A stretch of 64,000 nt of DNA from an uncultured Rhizobium sp. Its GTDB lineage: Bacteria; Pseudomonadota; Alphaproteobacteria; Rhizobiales; Rhizobiaceae. Each line of letters starts with the position of its first letter. Position 1 is the first letter of the stretch. The translations under genes were made by a program, and so were the position numbers. This document shows positions 8,283 to 18,600 of this stretch, in pieces. The stretch covers positions 248,001-312,000 of the forward strand of contig CAMFIE010000002.1 in assembly GCA_945952315.1 (NCBI GenBank), written 5' to 3'. Under the pieces are notes generated by a model. The model was not told the DNA's origin. It made no database searches and saw nothing but the letters and a program-made list of their open reading frames with translations.

Positions 8283-8828
8283 TCATGCCTTGAGAAGGCC
8301 GAGAAGGTCTTCTTCCGGCGGATTGGACAGAACCATCGCCCAATAGGGCCTGTTCCCGTCGGAAAGATCATAGGCGACGGCCACGCCGAGGCCGCGATAG
8401 CTGCCCAGCATGTTTTCCAGATGCTTCGGCGAGTCTATCCAGGCTTTCATCGCTTCTTCCACGCTGTCCTGTCCGGTCGCGACATTTTCGGCAGCGGGAA
8501 GCGAGACATTGCCCGCCTTCATCCGTGCCTTGAAATCATCGAGCGGGGTCAGAAGATGGGCCATCTTGTGATAGGAGACCATGCGCAGCGCCTGCGAGAC
8601 CGCGGCACCTGCGGCTGCCGGATCAAGGCCCAGAGCGGGCAGGTTCTTCTTTTGGCGCAGCGCGTTGATCAGCGGCAGACAGGCCAGCGTCTGATCGCGC
8701 ACATTCGGCGGCAGAACCGGCGGCTTCGGCGTTGTCATGCATCCGGCAAGCGAGGCGGTCAGCCCAAGGCCCGCCAGAGTTACGGCACGGGACAGCAAGG
8801 TGCGCCGGGTCTGAGGTCCGTACACCAT
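8283..8828 (-). CDS. CAP-domain (SCP/PR1-like) lipoprotein
   Basis: A 181-residue protein with an arginine-rich N-terminus, hydrophobic segment and lipobox (ASLAGC at about residues 25-30). It is likely a lipoprotein of the inner or outer membrane facing the periplasm. The rest is a CAP/SCP domain with the helix ACLPLINALRQKKNLPAL, the candidate histidine in SYHKMAHL, AENVATG and the motif AMKAWIDSPKHLENML. The biochemical role of bacterial CAP proteins is mostly unknown. Only 3 bp separate its start from the stop of the small membrane protein upstream, suggesting co-transcription. Confidence 0.88.
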   Translation of the reverse strand: MVYGPQTRRTLLSRAVTLAGLGLTASLAGCMTTPKPPVLPPNVRDQTLACLPLINALRQKKNLPALGLDPAAAGAAVSQALRMVSYHKMAHLLTPLDDFKARMKAGNVSLPAAENVATGQDSVEEAMKAWIDSPKHLENMLGSYRGLGVAVAYDLSDGNRPYWAMVLSNPPEEDLLGLLKA

Positions 8829-8831
8829 GGC

Positions 8832-9098
8832 TCAGCGCTTGAAGCTCAATAGCCGGACAATGATGAACAGCGGGACAACCACGCTTGCCCCGAGCAGCAG
8901 CCAGGTGCCTATCTCGCCCAGCGTGTCAAAGCCGGTGCGCCACAGTTCCATCAGCCCATCGCGCACCGAGCGCAGAAGATCAACCGGCATGATGTTGAAC
9001 AGGGTCATGATAAAACCGACGATCAGCGAGGCGACCACGAGTTTCATCAGGGTTCTGCCCGGTGTGTCGCCAAGGAAGCGGTTGAACTCGTTCGCCAT
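8832..9098 (-). CDS. Small membrane protein, probably DUF6460
   Basis: An 88-residue protein with two predicted membrane helices (LMKLVVASLIVGFIMTLF and WLLLGASVVVPLFIIVRLL), joined by an amphipathic segment. The pattern FLGDTPGRTL followed by these helices fits the small alphaproteobacterial family DUF6460; I recognise it from general pattern only. The start at 9098 has CAGGAG upstream; an ATG 8 codons earlier lacks one. It is probably first in a two-gene unit with the CAP lipoprotein. No function is known. Confidence 0.75.
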   Translation of the reverse strand: MANEFNRFLGDTPGRTLMKLVVASLIVGFIMTLFNIMPVDLLRSVRDGLMELWRTGFDTLGEIGTWLLLGASVVVPLFIIVRLLSFKR

Positions 9099-9240
9099 GC
9101 CTGTCTCCTGTTTGTCCTTCAATCAGCTCGAACTCTGCACTAAGCGGTCGTTAACCATGCCGCAAGCCCCGTGATCTTGCGTTTTTGCCTGTAAAGCGCC
9201 AGACAGGCGCAAACCCTTGCCTGCAATCCGGGAGTGTCCC

Positions 9241-10176
9241 TTGGCCGCCAACCAGCTTTCCTCCGGCGATGTGATCGCGGATCGTCGCGCCGACTATGCC
9301 AAGATGATGGCCGAAGGTGGCGATTTTACCGCTGCCGCCGAACTGATGGAACAGGCGCTGGAGCTGACCCCCGCATGGGCCGCAGGCTGGTTCCGGCTCG
9401 GGGAATTCGCCGAAAAGGCAGGTGCGCGCGAAAAGGCGGCGGCTGCCTATCGAAAGGTCGCGGAGCTGGACGCGGACGGCATGTTCGGCGCGCCGCTGAA
9501 GCTTGCGCTTTTGGGGGTGGATGCGGTTCCCGACCAGCCGCCGGGCCGCTATGTGGAGCAGTTGTTCGACGATTACGCCCATCGCTTCGACAAGGCGTTG
9601 ACCGAACGTCTGCAATACAGTGTTCCGCAACGGCTCGCCGCCCTTGTCCGGACAACCGGCAGGCGCTTTTCCTCAGCGGTGGATCTCGGTTGCGGCACCG
9701 GCCTGTTCGGGGTGGAAGTCCGCGATATTGCCGACCATCTTGAAGGCTATGACCTCTCCCGCAACATGCTGCGGGAGGCTGGCGAAAAGCAGGTCTATGA
9801 TCACCTCGATCAGGCCGACCTGACCGCCACCCCGGAAGCCTCCGGCCTGTTTGCAGATGGTTTTGCGCTCAACCGCGCCGATCTCGTCTCGGCGGCGGAT
9901 GTGCTGATGTATCTCGGGGACCTTGCCCCCTTCTTCCGCATCGCCTCGGCACTGGCGGCAGAGCGGGCGGTTCTTGCCTTTTCGGTGGAGGAGGGGAGCG
10001 AAAGCGTTCCCTACGCGCTGCAGCCCTCGCTGCGCTATGCCCATGGCAAGACCTATGTGGAGACACTGTTGAAGGAGCATGGCTTCGCCCTTCAGGCCAG
10101 CGAGCATCTCACCATCCGCATGGACGGCGGCAAGCCGGTTCCGGGCATTCTGTTTCTCGCTCTCCGGATTGATTGA
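9241..10176 (+). CDS. TPR-containing SAM-dependent methyltransferase
   Basis: A protein of about 311 residues. The first 80 residues form two tetratricopeptide-like repeats (YAKMMAEGGDFTAAAELMEQ, then AWFRLGEFAEKAG style helices). A class I methyltransferase domain follows with the SAM motif AVDLGCGTGLFG, the acidic residue in EGYDLSRNML, and a partner-type VSAADVLMYLGDL. It resembles the family of predicted rhizobial TPR methyltransferases; the substrate is unknown. I choose TTG 9241 because GGGAG sits seven bases upstream; a TTG at 9217 is open in frame but lacks a ribosome site. The helicase gene follows after a short gap. Confidence 0.85.
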   Translation: MAANQLSSGDVIADRRADYAKMMAEGGDFTAAAELMEQALELTPAWAAGWFRLGEFAEKAGAREKAAAAYRKVAELDADGMFGAPLKLALLGVDAVPDQPPGRYVEQLFDDYAHRFDKALTERLQYSVPQRLAALVRTTGRRFSSAVDLGCGTGLFGVEVRDIADHLEGYDLSRNMLREAGEKQVYDHLDQADLTATPEASGLFADGFALNRADLVSAADVLMYLGDLAPFFRIASALAAERAVLAFSVEEGSESVPYALQPSLRYAHGKTYVETLLKEHGFALQASEHLTIRMDGGKPVPGILFLALRID

Positions 10177-10245
10177 CCGGACAATGGCAACAGGGTGCGA
10201 AAAGCGCACTGCACTTTTCTCGAACTCTGCTCTAGGTTCTCTCCC

Positions 10246-12762
10246 GTGAGCAAAGCCGATTCCCCTTCGAGAGACGAGGTGCTCCTGCCGCCGGTGTTTC
10301 AGCGCTGGTTTGCGGACAGGGGCTGGCAGCCGCGCGCCCATCAGCTGGCTTTGCTGGAACGGGCGGGCCGGGGCGAAAGCACGCTTCTGATCGCGCCAAC
10401 CGGTGCGGGCAAGACGCTTGCCGGTTTCCTGCCTGCGCTTACCGATCTCACCCGGCGCGGCAGGCTTCCGCCAGGCTCTGCCTTTCAGGGCGTGCACACG
10501 CTCTATATCTCGCCATTGAAGGCGCTGGCGGTGGATATCGAGCGCAATCTGGCGCGCCCGGTCGCCGATATGGCCCTGCCGATCACCATCGAGAACCGCA
10601 CCGGTGATACGCCGGTTTCCAAGCGCCAGCGGCAGAAGCTGAAACCACCGGATATCCTGCTCACCACGCCCGAGCAGGTGGCCCTGCTTCTGGCCTCGAA
10701 GGATGCGGACCGGTTTTTCCGTGATCTGCGCTATGTGGTGCTGGACGAGCTGCATTCGCTCGTCACCTCCAAGCGCGGCCATCTGCTGTCGCTCGGGCTC
10801 GCGCGCCTTCGCACGCTTGCCCCCGCCATGCAGACCATCGGTCTTTCGGCAACGGTTGCCGATCCGGCAGAGCTTTGCCGCTGGCTGGTCGGGCAGGCAC
10901 CGGGCGAGGCAAGGCAGGCGGGTCTTGTCACCGTCGATGGCGGGGCGCGCCCGATCATTACCATTCTGGGCACTGAGGAGCGGGTGCCCTGGTCCGGCCA
11001 TTCCGCCCGCTATGCGATGCGCGATGTCTATGCGGTGCTGAAGGATTTCCGCACCACGCTGATCTTTGTGAACACCCGCTCGCAGGCCGAGCTGATCTTT
11101 CAGGAACTGTGGACGGTCAATGACGACAGCCTGCCGATTGCGCTGCATCATGGTTCGCTCGATGTCAGCCAGCGGCGCAAGGTCGAGGCGGCCATGGCGG
11201 AAAACCGGCTGCGGGCGGTGGTTGCCACCTCCACGCTCGATCTCGGGATCGACTGGGGCGATGTCGATCTCGTCATCCATGTGGGCGCACCGAAAGGCGC
11301 AAGCCGTCTTGCCCAGCGCATCGGCCGCGCCAATCACCGGATGGACGAACCGAGCCGGGCGATCCTTGTTCCGGCAAACCGGTTCGAGGTGATGGAATGT
11401 CAGGCAGCGCTTGATGCCAATTATGTCGGCGCGCAGGACACGCCGCCGGTCGGCGAAGGCGCTCTGGATGTGCTTGCCCAGCATGTGCTTGGGATGGCCT
11501 GCGCCGCTCCCTTCGACGCCGATCTTCTTTATGCGGAGGTGACTTCGGCTGCCCCTTATGCGCGGCTCGAGCGCCACCATTTCGACCGGATCGTCGATTT
11601 CGTCGCGACCGGCGGCTATGCGCTTAGGGCCTATGAGCGTTACGCCCGCATCCGCCGCAACAAGGACGGGCTGTGGCGTATTTCCCATCCGGATGTCGCC
11701 CAGCAATACCGGCTGAATATCGGCACCATCATCGAAAGCCCGATGCTGAATGTCCGCATGGTGAAGCGCAATGCCCGCGGCAGCCTTGGTCGCGGCGGGG
11801 CTAGCCTCGGCAAGGTGGAGGAATATTTCCTCGAAAGCCTGGTGCAGGGCGATACATTCCTGTTTTCCGGCAAGGTGCTTAGGTTCGAGGGCATTCGCGA
11901 GAATGAATGTCTGGTGAGCCAGGCCTATCATCTCGATCCAAAAATTCCGGCCTATGCGGGCGGAAAATTTCCCCTTTCCACCTATCTGGCCGAGGGTGTG
12001 CGGGCGATGCTGTCCGATCCTGCGCGCTGGTCAGCGCTGCACGAGCAGGTGCGCGACTGGCTCTCGCTGCAGAAGGAAAAGTCGGTGCTGCCGGGGCGTG
12101 CCGATCTTCTGATCGAGACCTTCCCGCGCGGTAACCGGCATTTCATGGTGCTTTATCCGTTCGAGGGCAGGCTCGCGCACCAGACGCTCGGCATGCTTCT
12201 CACGCGCCGGCTAGAGCGGGCAGGGGCAAAGCCGCTCGGTTTCGTCGCCACCGATTATGCGCTCGCCGTCTGGGGGCTGGAGGATATGAGCGCGATGGTG
12301 CGCGGCCGCAAACTGAACCTCGCCGCGCTGATGGAAGAGGATATGCTCGGCGATGATCTCGAAAGCTGGCTCGCCGAAAGCTTCATGCTGAAACGCACCT
12401 TCCGCAATTGCGCGGTGATTGCCGGGCTGATCGAGCGGCGGCATCCGGGCAAGGAGAAATCCGGACGGCAGGTCACGGTATCCGCCGACCTGATCTATGA
12501 CGTGCTGCGGGCGCATGAGCCGGATCACATCCTTCTGGAGGCGACCCGGCGTGATGCGGCAGCCGGGCTTTTGGATATTGGCCGTCTTGGCGATATGCTG
12601 AAGCGAATCAAGGGCCACATCACCCATCGTGCGCTCGATCAGATTTCGCCGCTTGCCGTGCCGATCATGCTGGAAATCGGCCGCGAACCGGTGGCGGGCG
12701 AGGCGCAGGATGCGCTTCTGGCCGAGGCCGCCGATGATCTGATCGCGGAAGCGATGGGCTGA
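10246..12762 (+). CDS. Ligase-associated DNA damage response DEXH-box helicase (Lhr-like)
   Basis: An 838-residue superfamily 2 helicase. N-terminal motor: Walker A APTGAGKTL, TTPEQVALLL, the DEXH-type box VVLDELHSL, LSATVADP. Second motor domain: TLIFVNTRSQAELIF, ALHHGSLD, VVATSTLDLGIDWGDVDL and the arginine-finger motif RIGRANHRMDEPSR. The rest is the winged-helix/beta region typical of Lhr-core proteins. It belongs to the bacterial DNA repair module in which such a helicase is encoded with PdeM, a beta-CASP exonuclease and an ATP-dependent ligase. PdeM follows after 4 bp; the ligase and exonuclease are not in this window. GTG 10246 is preferred over the GTG at 10195, though its ribosome site is weak. 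Confidence 0.93.
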   Translation: MSKADSPSRDEVLLPPVFQRWFADRGWQPRAHQLALLERAGRGESTLLIAPTGAGKTLAGFLPALTDLTRRGRLPPGSAFQGVHTLYISPLKALAVDIERNLARPVADMALPITIENRTGDTPVSKRQRQKLKPPDILLTTPEQVALLLASKDADRFFRDLRYVVLDELHSLVTSKRGHLLSLGLARLRTLAPAMQTIGLSATVADPAELCRWLVGQAPGEARQAGLVTVDGGARPIITILGTEERVPWSGHSARYAMRDVYAVLKDFRTTLIFVNTRSQAELIFQELWTVNDDSLPIALHHGSLDVSQRRKVEAAMAENRLRAVVATSTLDLGIDWGDVDLVIHVGAPKGASRLAQRIGRANHRMDEPSRAILVPANRFEVMECQAALDANYVGAQDTPPVGEGALDVLAQHVLGMACAAPFDADLLYAEVTSAAPYARLERHHFDRIVDFVATGGYALRAYERYARIRRNKDGLWRISHPDVAQQYRLNIGTIIESPMLNVRMVKRNARGSLGRGGASLGKVEEYFLESLVQGDTFLFSGKVLRFEGIRENECLVSQAYHLDPKIPAYAGGKFPLSTYLAEGVRAMLSDPARWSALHEQVRDWLSLQKEKSVLPGRADLLIETFPRGNRHFMVLYPFEGRLAHQTLGMLLTRRLERAGAKPLGFVATDYALAVWGLEDMSAMVRGRKLNLAALMEEDMLGDDLESWLAESFMLKRTFRNCAVIAGLIERRHPGKEKSGRQVTVSADLIYDVLRAHEPDHILLEATRRDAAAGLLDIGRLGDMLKRIKGHITHRALDQISPLAVPIMLEIGREPVAGEAQDALLAEAADDLIAEAMG

Positions 12763-12766
12763 GCCG

Positions 12767-13546
12767 ATGGTGTTTCAAAGCGAACCGACCGAACCCGATG
12801 ACGAAGACGCCGTGCTGACCAGACTTGCCCCACCCGCACCGCCTGCCGCCTTTCCGGACACACATGGAGCGACTGCGGAAATCGCGCTTTCCGGCCGCAC
12901 GGCGCTGTGCGATCCGCTGGGCGCGCTTTATCTGCCGGACAGTCGCACCCTGATTGTTTCGGATCTGCATCTCGAAAAGGGGGCCGCCTTTGCACGGCGC
13001 GGCCAGCTTTTGCCGCCCTATGATACGGAAGCCACACTGCGATTGCTGGACCGGGTGCTTGTCCGGCACGATCCGCGTCTCGTCATCAGCCTCGGCGACA
13101 ATTTTCACGACCGCAAGGGGTCGGCCCTGATGCCGGAACCCTATCGCGCGATGATCTATGGAATGGCGCGCGGGCGCGAATGGCTGTGGGTGAACGGCAA
13201 TCATGATCCGGATGGCACGTCTGGCCTTCCCGGCCAGTCGGTGGATGAAGTGCATCTCGACGGGCTGACCTTCCGCCATGAACCGAAGCCCGGCGCTTCC
13301 CCGGGCGAGGTTGCAGGCCACCTGCATCCGGCGGCCACGGTAAGACGCCGGGAAAAGAGCGTGCGTCGCCCCTGTTTCGCCAGCGACGGGTTGCGGCTGA
13401 TCATGCCCGCCTTCGGTGTTCTGACCGGCGGGCTGGACCTGTCTTCGGCAGCCTTTAAACCCTATTTCGCCCGCAAGGACCTGATTGCCCACCTGATCGG
13501 CAAGGACCGCATCTATTCGGTGCGCTATGCCAATCTGAAGGGCTGA
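12767..13546 (+). CDS. pdeM: Ligase-associated DNA damage response endonuclease PdeM (metallophosphoesterase)
   Basis: A 259-residue calcineurin-like phosphoesterase. All metal-binding blocks are in order: SDLHLEKG (D-x-H), SLGDNFHD (GD), VNGNHDPD (GNHD), and GHLHP near the C-terminus. Members of this subfamily are encoded beside the Lhr-like helicase and are annotated as PdeM, a nuclease/phosphodiesterase of a DNA damage response. The first 60 residues are a low-complexity Pro/Ala extension rather than conserved domain, so a later start is possible. It begins 4 bp after the helicase stop and so is co-transcribed with it; it is convergent with the TIGR02186 gene, with adjoining stops. Confidence 0.9.
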   Translation: MVFQSEPTEPDDEDAVLTRLAPPAPPAAFPDTHGATAEIALSGRTALCDPLGALYLPDSRTLIVSDLHLEKGAAFARRGQLLPPYDTEATLRLLDRVLVRHDPRLVISLGDNFHDRKGSALMPEPYRAMIYGMARGREWLWVNGNHDPDGTSGLPGQSVDEVHLDGLTFRHEPKPGASPGEVAGHLHPAATVRRREKSVRRPCFASDGLRLIMPAFGVLTGGLDLSSAAFKPYFARKDLIAHLIGKDRIYSVRYANLKG

Positions 13547-14380
13547 TCAGTCGCGGCGGAACATCACGCTTGCGCCCCAGCCGGTGATCAGCGCCAGCAG
13601 AACCGAGGCCATGCCGTAAAGCACCGGCTGTTCATGGGCGGCATTGGTGATGGTCTGTTCCAGACCGGTTTTCACCACCCGGAGCGGCAGGGTCTTTTCC
13701 ATCACGAACTTGCCGCTCTTGAACAGCGTTGCCCGCACCATATGGGTGCCGTTCGGAATGTTGGCCGGAAGCTTGAGATTGGCCTGAAACAGGGTGGAGC
13801 TGATGAAGCGCACACCGCCGGGGTCCGGCTGGTAGAGCCCGGATTTCTTCTTCAGCCGCTTGTAGGCATCGCGAAACTCGGTGAGGCTGTCGCCGCTGCC
13901 CATATAGCCGGCCGGAATGAGGCCGATATGATCGATGCCGATGCCGATGCCCGGTGCATCGAGCGGCGGCACGCCCGGCTGGCCCTCGATCTTGCGGGTG
14001 CTCGACAGCGTGTAGGATTGCGGCACCTGCTCGAAGGTCATGGACTGGCGGTTGATCCAGATGCCGAAGACCCGGTCCTTGCGGCGCACGGTCGCGTCAT
14101 CCTTAGGGCCTTCCAGCGACACGACCACATCATATTGGCCGATGGAATTCAGCAGCTCGTCCGCATTCACCACCGCGCCGAAGATGGCAAGATCGGTTCC
14201 GGCAAAATCCGGGGTGATGGCGATCTGGCTGGTGTTCATGCCGATTTCCAGCCGTTCGTCGCCCTCGTGCTGGCTCGGAGGCACAATCGACTGTGCCTGT
14301 GCAGACGGAGCGGCAAGGCTCAGAAGCGCGATGAGGCCAAGGGCTTTCAGAGCGAGGGTTTTGAAAGCAACGCGCTTCAT
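13547..14380 (-). CDS. TIGR02186-family membrane-anchored periplasmic protein
   Basis: A 277-residue protein with a signal peptide (LALKALGLIALLSLAAPSAQA), a periplasmic beta-rich body and a single C-terminal membrane helix (YGMASVLLALITGWGASVMF) ending in a basic tail. The body shows DLAIFGAVVNADELL, VSLEGPKDDATVRRKDRVFG and FVMEKTLPLRVVKTG, the pattern of the TIGR02186 family. Its function is unknown, but it is consistently found next to a TauE/SafE permease in rhizobia, as here, where its start touches the permease stop. It may be an accessory subunit for anion export. The longer frame to 14842 is a shadow of the permease gene. Confidence 0.85.
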   Translation of the reverse strand: MKRVAFKTLALKALGLIALLSLAAPSAQAQSIVPPSQHEGDERLEIGMNTSQIAITPDFAGTDLAIFGAVVNADELLNSIGQYDVVVSLEGPKDDATVRRKDRVFGIWINRQSMTFEQVPQSYTLSSTRKIEGQPGVPPLDAPGIGIGIDHIGLIPAGYMGSGDSLTEFRDAYKRLKKKSGLYQPDPGGVRFISSTLFQANLKLPANIPNGTHMVRATLFKSGKFVMEKTLPLRVVKTGLEQTITNAAHEQPVLYGMASVLLALITGWGASVMFRRD

Positions 14381-15303
14381 CAGTGCGCTCCCCCGCCGAT
14401 CGCCAGCGAATAGATGTCGTCCGGCGTGATCACCAGTTGCAGGAAGAGGCGGAAGCCGACCGCCAGCACCAGCAGCGCAAGCAGCGCGCGCAATTGCTCG
14501 CCGCGCAGCTTCTGCCCAACCCGCACCCCATATTGCGCGCCGACAACGCCCGCGACCATCAGGATGAAGGCCAGCACGATATCGACCGAATAGTTGGTCG
14601 CTGCCTGCACCACGGTCGTATAGGCGGTGGTGAAGATGATCTGGAACAGCGAGGTTCCCACCACCACATTGGTCGGCACGCGCAGCAGATAGATCATCGC
14701 CGGAACCATGATGAAGCCGCCGCCGACACCCATCACCGAGGTCAGGACACCGATGCCGAAGCCGATCAGGATGATCGGGATGACGCTCAGATAGATCTTC
14801 GACTTCTTGAAGCGCATCTTGAAGGGCAGGCGGTGGATCCACGGATGCTGCCCCGCCATGCGCGGTGTGACCACGCCCTTGCGCGTCTTGCGGATCGCAT
14901 TGATGCTTTCGACCAGCATCAGCGAACCGATGAAGCCGAGAAAGACGACATAGAGCAGCGAAATCACCAGATCGAGCTGGCCGAGGCGGCGCAGCAGCGA
15001 GAAGATCCAGATGCCGACCGTCGCACCCGCAAGGCCGCCCGCGAGCAGGATGAAGCCGAGCTTCATGTCCAGCGTACCGCGCCGGAAATGGGTGATCGCG
15101 CCGGAAACGGAGGAGGCCACAACCTGGTTCGCCCCGGTCGCTACGGCAACCACCGGCGGAATATTGTAGAAGATCAGGAGCGGCGTGATCAGAAAACCCC
15201 CGCCCACCCCGAACATGCCGGAGAGAAAGCCCACCGCCGCACCCATGCCCAGAATGACGAAGATATTCACCGAAAGTTCGGCTATGGGCAGATAGATGGT
15301 CAC
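14380..15303 (-). CDS. Sulfite exporter TauE/SafE family permease
   Basis: A 307-residue integral membrane protein with eight or so helices in two repeats, each beginning with the family motif (GFLSGMFGVGGGFLITPLL and GVLTSVMGVGGGFIMVPAM). Family members export sulfite, sulfoacetate or related organic anions across the inner membrane. The TIGR02186 partner overlaps its stop. GTG 15303 is chosen because AGGA lies just upstream and the topology begins there; the open frame back to 15453 is proline/arginine-rich and lacks membrane character. The xsc module 30 kb away would release sulfite, but no direct link is shown. Confidence 0.9.
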   Translation of the reverse strand: MTIYLPIAELSVNIFVILGMGAAVGFLSGMFGVGGGFLITPLLIFYNIPPVVAVATGANQVVASSVSGAITHFRRGTLDMKLGFILLAGGLAGATVGIWIFSLLRRLGQLDLVISLLYVVFLGFIGSLMLVESINAIRKTRKGVVTPRMAGQHPWIHRLPFKMRFKKSKIYLSVIPIILIGFGIGVLTSVMGVGGGFIMVPAMIYLLRVPTNVVVGTSLFQIIFTTAYTTVVQAATNYSVDIVLAFILMVAGVVGAQYGVRVGQKLRGEQLRALLALLVLAVGFRLFLQLVITPDDIYSLAIGGGAH

Positions 15304-15656
15304 GGGACTGAAATCCTGCAAAATGCGGTCCGGGTGCGGTGCGCCCGGAAAAACGGGTTGGCCGGATCCGTCTGCAGACCGGAAGGGCCGCATGCGGACG
15401 GGTGAATAAGCGGAAAGGCCCGCACCCGCAAAAGCGGTTCGGGCCTCAGGCACAACATCCTCAAATCACGACGGAATTAAGGATCAATGGCCTCCATTCG
15501 CTTTTTTCCCGGCCTGTCTCCCGTGCCCCTTCAGGGGTCCCAGATCATCCACGAGTTTTTGCCCGGGTAAAAGGCATCTGCCCGTCTGTTTGCCCCGCGC
15601 CGCCCGGCCTGTCAACGGACCGAAGCGGCCTTCAGGGGCGCAAACGGAAAAGCACC
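15304..15656 (-). other. 353-bp non-coding gap between the podJ-like gene and TauE, with a terminator-like hairpin
   Basis: No convincing gene is seen. On the minus strand, downstream of the podJ-like gene, AGGCCCG (15440-15446) pairs with CGGGCCT (15416-15422) around an inner CCGC/GCGG stem and is followed by a short T run, so it may end the podJ transcript. The remaining sequence should carry the promoter and leader of the TauE-TIGR02186 unit. Confidence 0.45.
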
Positions 15657-18600
15657 TTATTTGTTTCGCGCCAGCAGTTCCTTGACCAGCTGGTCGGTGA
15701 TGCGGCCATCCGGCGTCATCCCTGCCTTGGACTGGAACGCCTTGATGGCGGCAACGGTTTTTGCGCCCATTTCACCATCCGGCTTGCCTGCGTCGAAACC
15801 GTTGTTGTTCAGGATCGCCTGAATGTTGCGGATCGCCTTCTTCATGTCGACGGTTGCCGTCTTCAGGCCCTTGCCGGTCCAGGTATCTGGCACGTCGGTG
15901 CTGTTGGCACGCGGATCGATGACCTTTGCCTTCCAGAGATCCACCTTCGCGCGGGCGCTCTTCAGCTGGTCCGGGTTCATGGCATTGGCCACGTCATCCC
16001 GCTTCTGGGCGGCATCCTTGTCGCCACCCTTGGCCGCGATGGCGAACCACTTGTAGGACTCTTCCAGATTCTGCGGAATGCCATTGCCACGCGCATAGAG
16101 GATCGCGAGGTTGAACTGGCTGTCGGCCACGCCGAGATCGGCAGCCTTTGCGAACCATTCCACCGCCTTGGCATTGTCCGGCTTGCCGTCGATGCCGGTT
16201 GCGTAGAGCACGGCGAGGTTGTGCATGGCGCTGGCATTGCCGGAAGCGGCTGCCTTTTCGTAAAGCCCGATGGCCTTCTGCACATCGCGCTCGACCCCGT
16301 TGCCCTTCTCGTAAAGATTGGCAAGGCGGTATTGCGCAGGCGCAAAGCCCTTGTCGGCGGCCTTCTGATACCAGTCGGCAGCGGCCTTCAGATCGGCAGG
16401 AACACCGCGCCCGTCGGTATAGCGGGCACCGATTTCAAACAGCGCCAGCGGATCACCGCCCGTTGCCGCATCAGCAAGCGCCTTCGGCTCCAGACCGGCA
16501 GGAACCGCGATCGTTGCCGTTGGGGCAGCGGCGGGAGCGGCAAGCGGGGTTGCCGCCGGATCACCGGAAAGCGGGGCCGCCGCAACAAGACGGGCCGGAT
16601 CAGCCTTCGCCACACCGGCATCCGCGCCATCATTTCCGGCAGCGGGCGCGGCAATTGCGGGAGCCGGGGCTGCGGCCGGGGCCGAGTTAGACGGCGCGGC
16701 AAGGGCGGGCTTTGCCGTCACGGTCTTTGCTTCGCCTTCAAGCTTTGCCGGATCGACCTTGATCACCGGCTGCGGCGCGGAAGGGGCAGCCGGTGCTGCG
16801 GCCACATTGGCTTCAACGGCCTGCGGTGCCGGGCTGCCATTGATGAAGGTCTTCACCATCGGCAGCGTCATGATCGCCAGAAGCACGGCACCGACCGCCA
16901 TCAGGATCGGACGGCGGTTGCGCGACAGGAGCGATCCTTCTGCCGGGGCAGCCTGTGCCTTGCCGGGATTTGAAGCCTTTCTGGCCTTGCCACGCGCAGC
17001 GCCTGCCTGTCCCGTTTCCTGTGCGGCAGCCTGGGCGGCACGGCGGGCGGCGGCAATGAGATCGGAGCGGCCACCGCTTTCGGGGGCGGCAGCCTGCTTC
17101 ATCTGGCTGGAGCGCACGCGGTCGAGAATGCTCTTGATGTCCGGCTTGCCGGAGCCGGGCTCCAGAAGTTCCGCATCGGAACCATGCAGCATCTCGTCAT
17201 CCGGCACCATCGGCGGGGCGGGATCAACGAGTTCGCGGTCGCCAGCGGCAGCGCCACCCTTTGCGGCCTTTTCCTTGCCCTTGCGCAGGAAGCGACTGGT
17301 GAGGTTCGAGAGGAAACCGCTCGTCACCTTTGCCTGCGGCTGTTGCGGCGAAACGGCTGCCATTTCGCGCGCGGCCTCTTCAACGGCATCGGCGAGATCC
17401 GGCTCGACGGTGCGGATCACCGGGCCGGACATGTTCTGGCGCGGATCGGCATAGGCGCCTGCCGAATTGTCGAAAGAGAAATGATCTTCCTGGTAGACCA
17501 GCGGGCCGCGCGGAGCCTGGGCCTGCGGCTCGCGCACCGGCGGTGCTTCCTGCTGGAAGAAGGCGTCATTGGCAAGATTGACGGGATTGTAATCCGCACG
17601 CGGCATGGCCGGCGCCGGGCGAACCGGCGGCTCGCGGTCTGCCACGGAGGGTTCGCCGCGCATGCGCATGTCCATCTCGTCGAGACGGCCAGCAATCTGC
17701 AGCAGCGTATCATGCAGCGCTTCGAAGGTGCGGTTGTTGCGCTCCTCGGAGTTCTGCGCGATCTCCTCGAGATGACGCAGGTCACCGGCAAGGGCCGAAA
17801 GCGCGCTCATATCCACATTGGCGGGCGCTCCACCATTGCGGTTATAGGCTTCCATCACCGCTTCCGCCGCCTGGCGCGCAGCCTCGATGATATATTCATC
17901 GCTGGTCGCCATATAATCTTCGATCGAGGCCAGGCGATGTTCCATCTCCGGCGAGGCAGAGGCAGCAACCGCGCCCGCAACAGCCGCCGGACGGCTGATC
18001 AGTTCGGCGAGATGCGCAATCTGGTCTTCGAGACCCTTGAGCGCCCGGTTGTCCGGGGCAGGGGCGGCAACGGTCTCATCGAGACGGCGGGCAATGTCCG
18101 ACAGCCGGGTTTCAAGCCGCAGCAGCGCGCCATCACCCGCATTGCCGGTTGCAAGCTGGGGATATTCGAATTCATCGATCCGGCGGGCGAGATATTCAAG
18201 CCGCTGCGTCAATTGTTCGTTGACCGGGCTGTTGTCCAGCGCATCGATCTTGCGGGAAATATCGGAGAGAAAGCCGGTGAGCTCTGCAGCAGGCGCTGCC
18301 TGTTGCGTGCGCTCCAGCATGTAGGAAAGCTGGTCGAGTCGCTCTTCGAGATGCGCTGCCGCTTCAACGCCGGAGCTGGCAGCGGCGATCTGTTCCACCC
18401 GTGCGGCCAGCATTTCCATGCGCCGCGCAAGTTCCATGGCCGGATCAGGCCGTTTGTTTGCCTGTTCGCTGATCTGGTGAATCTGGTCTGCAAGGGCGGC
18501 AAGACGATGGTCCAGCCGGGCAATATGTTCCGGCTCCTGCGCCTGCAGTGCCCGCGAACCGGCCGCAATCGCGCGGCTGATTTCATCGAGACGCAGGTCG

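Noticed and set aside
9673-11931. Minus-strand open frame of 752 codons opposite the methyltransferase and helicase genes
   Set aside because: No recognisable domain, composition of a shadow frame, and both sense genes carry full motif sets.
14381-14842. N-terminal extension of the TIGR02186 frame
   Set aside because: It lies in the permease gene in another frame; the signal peptide begins at 14380.
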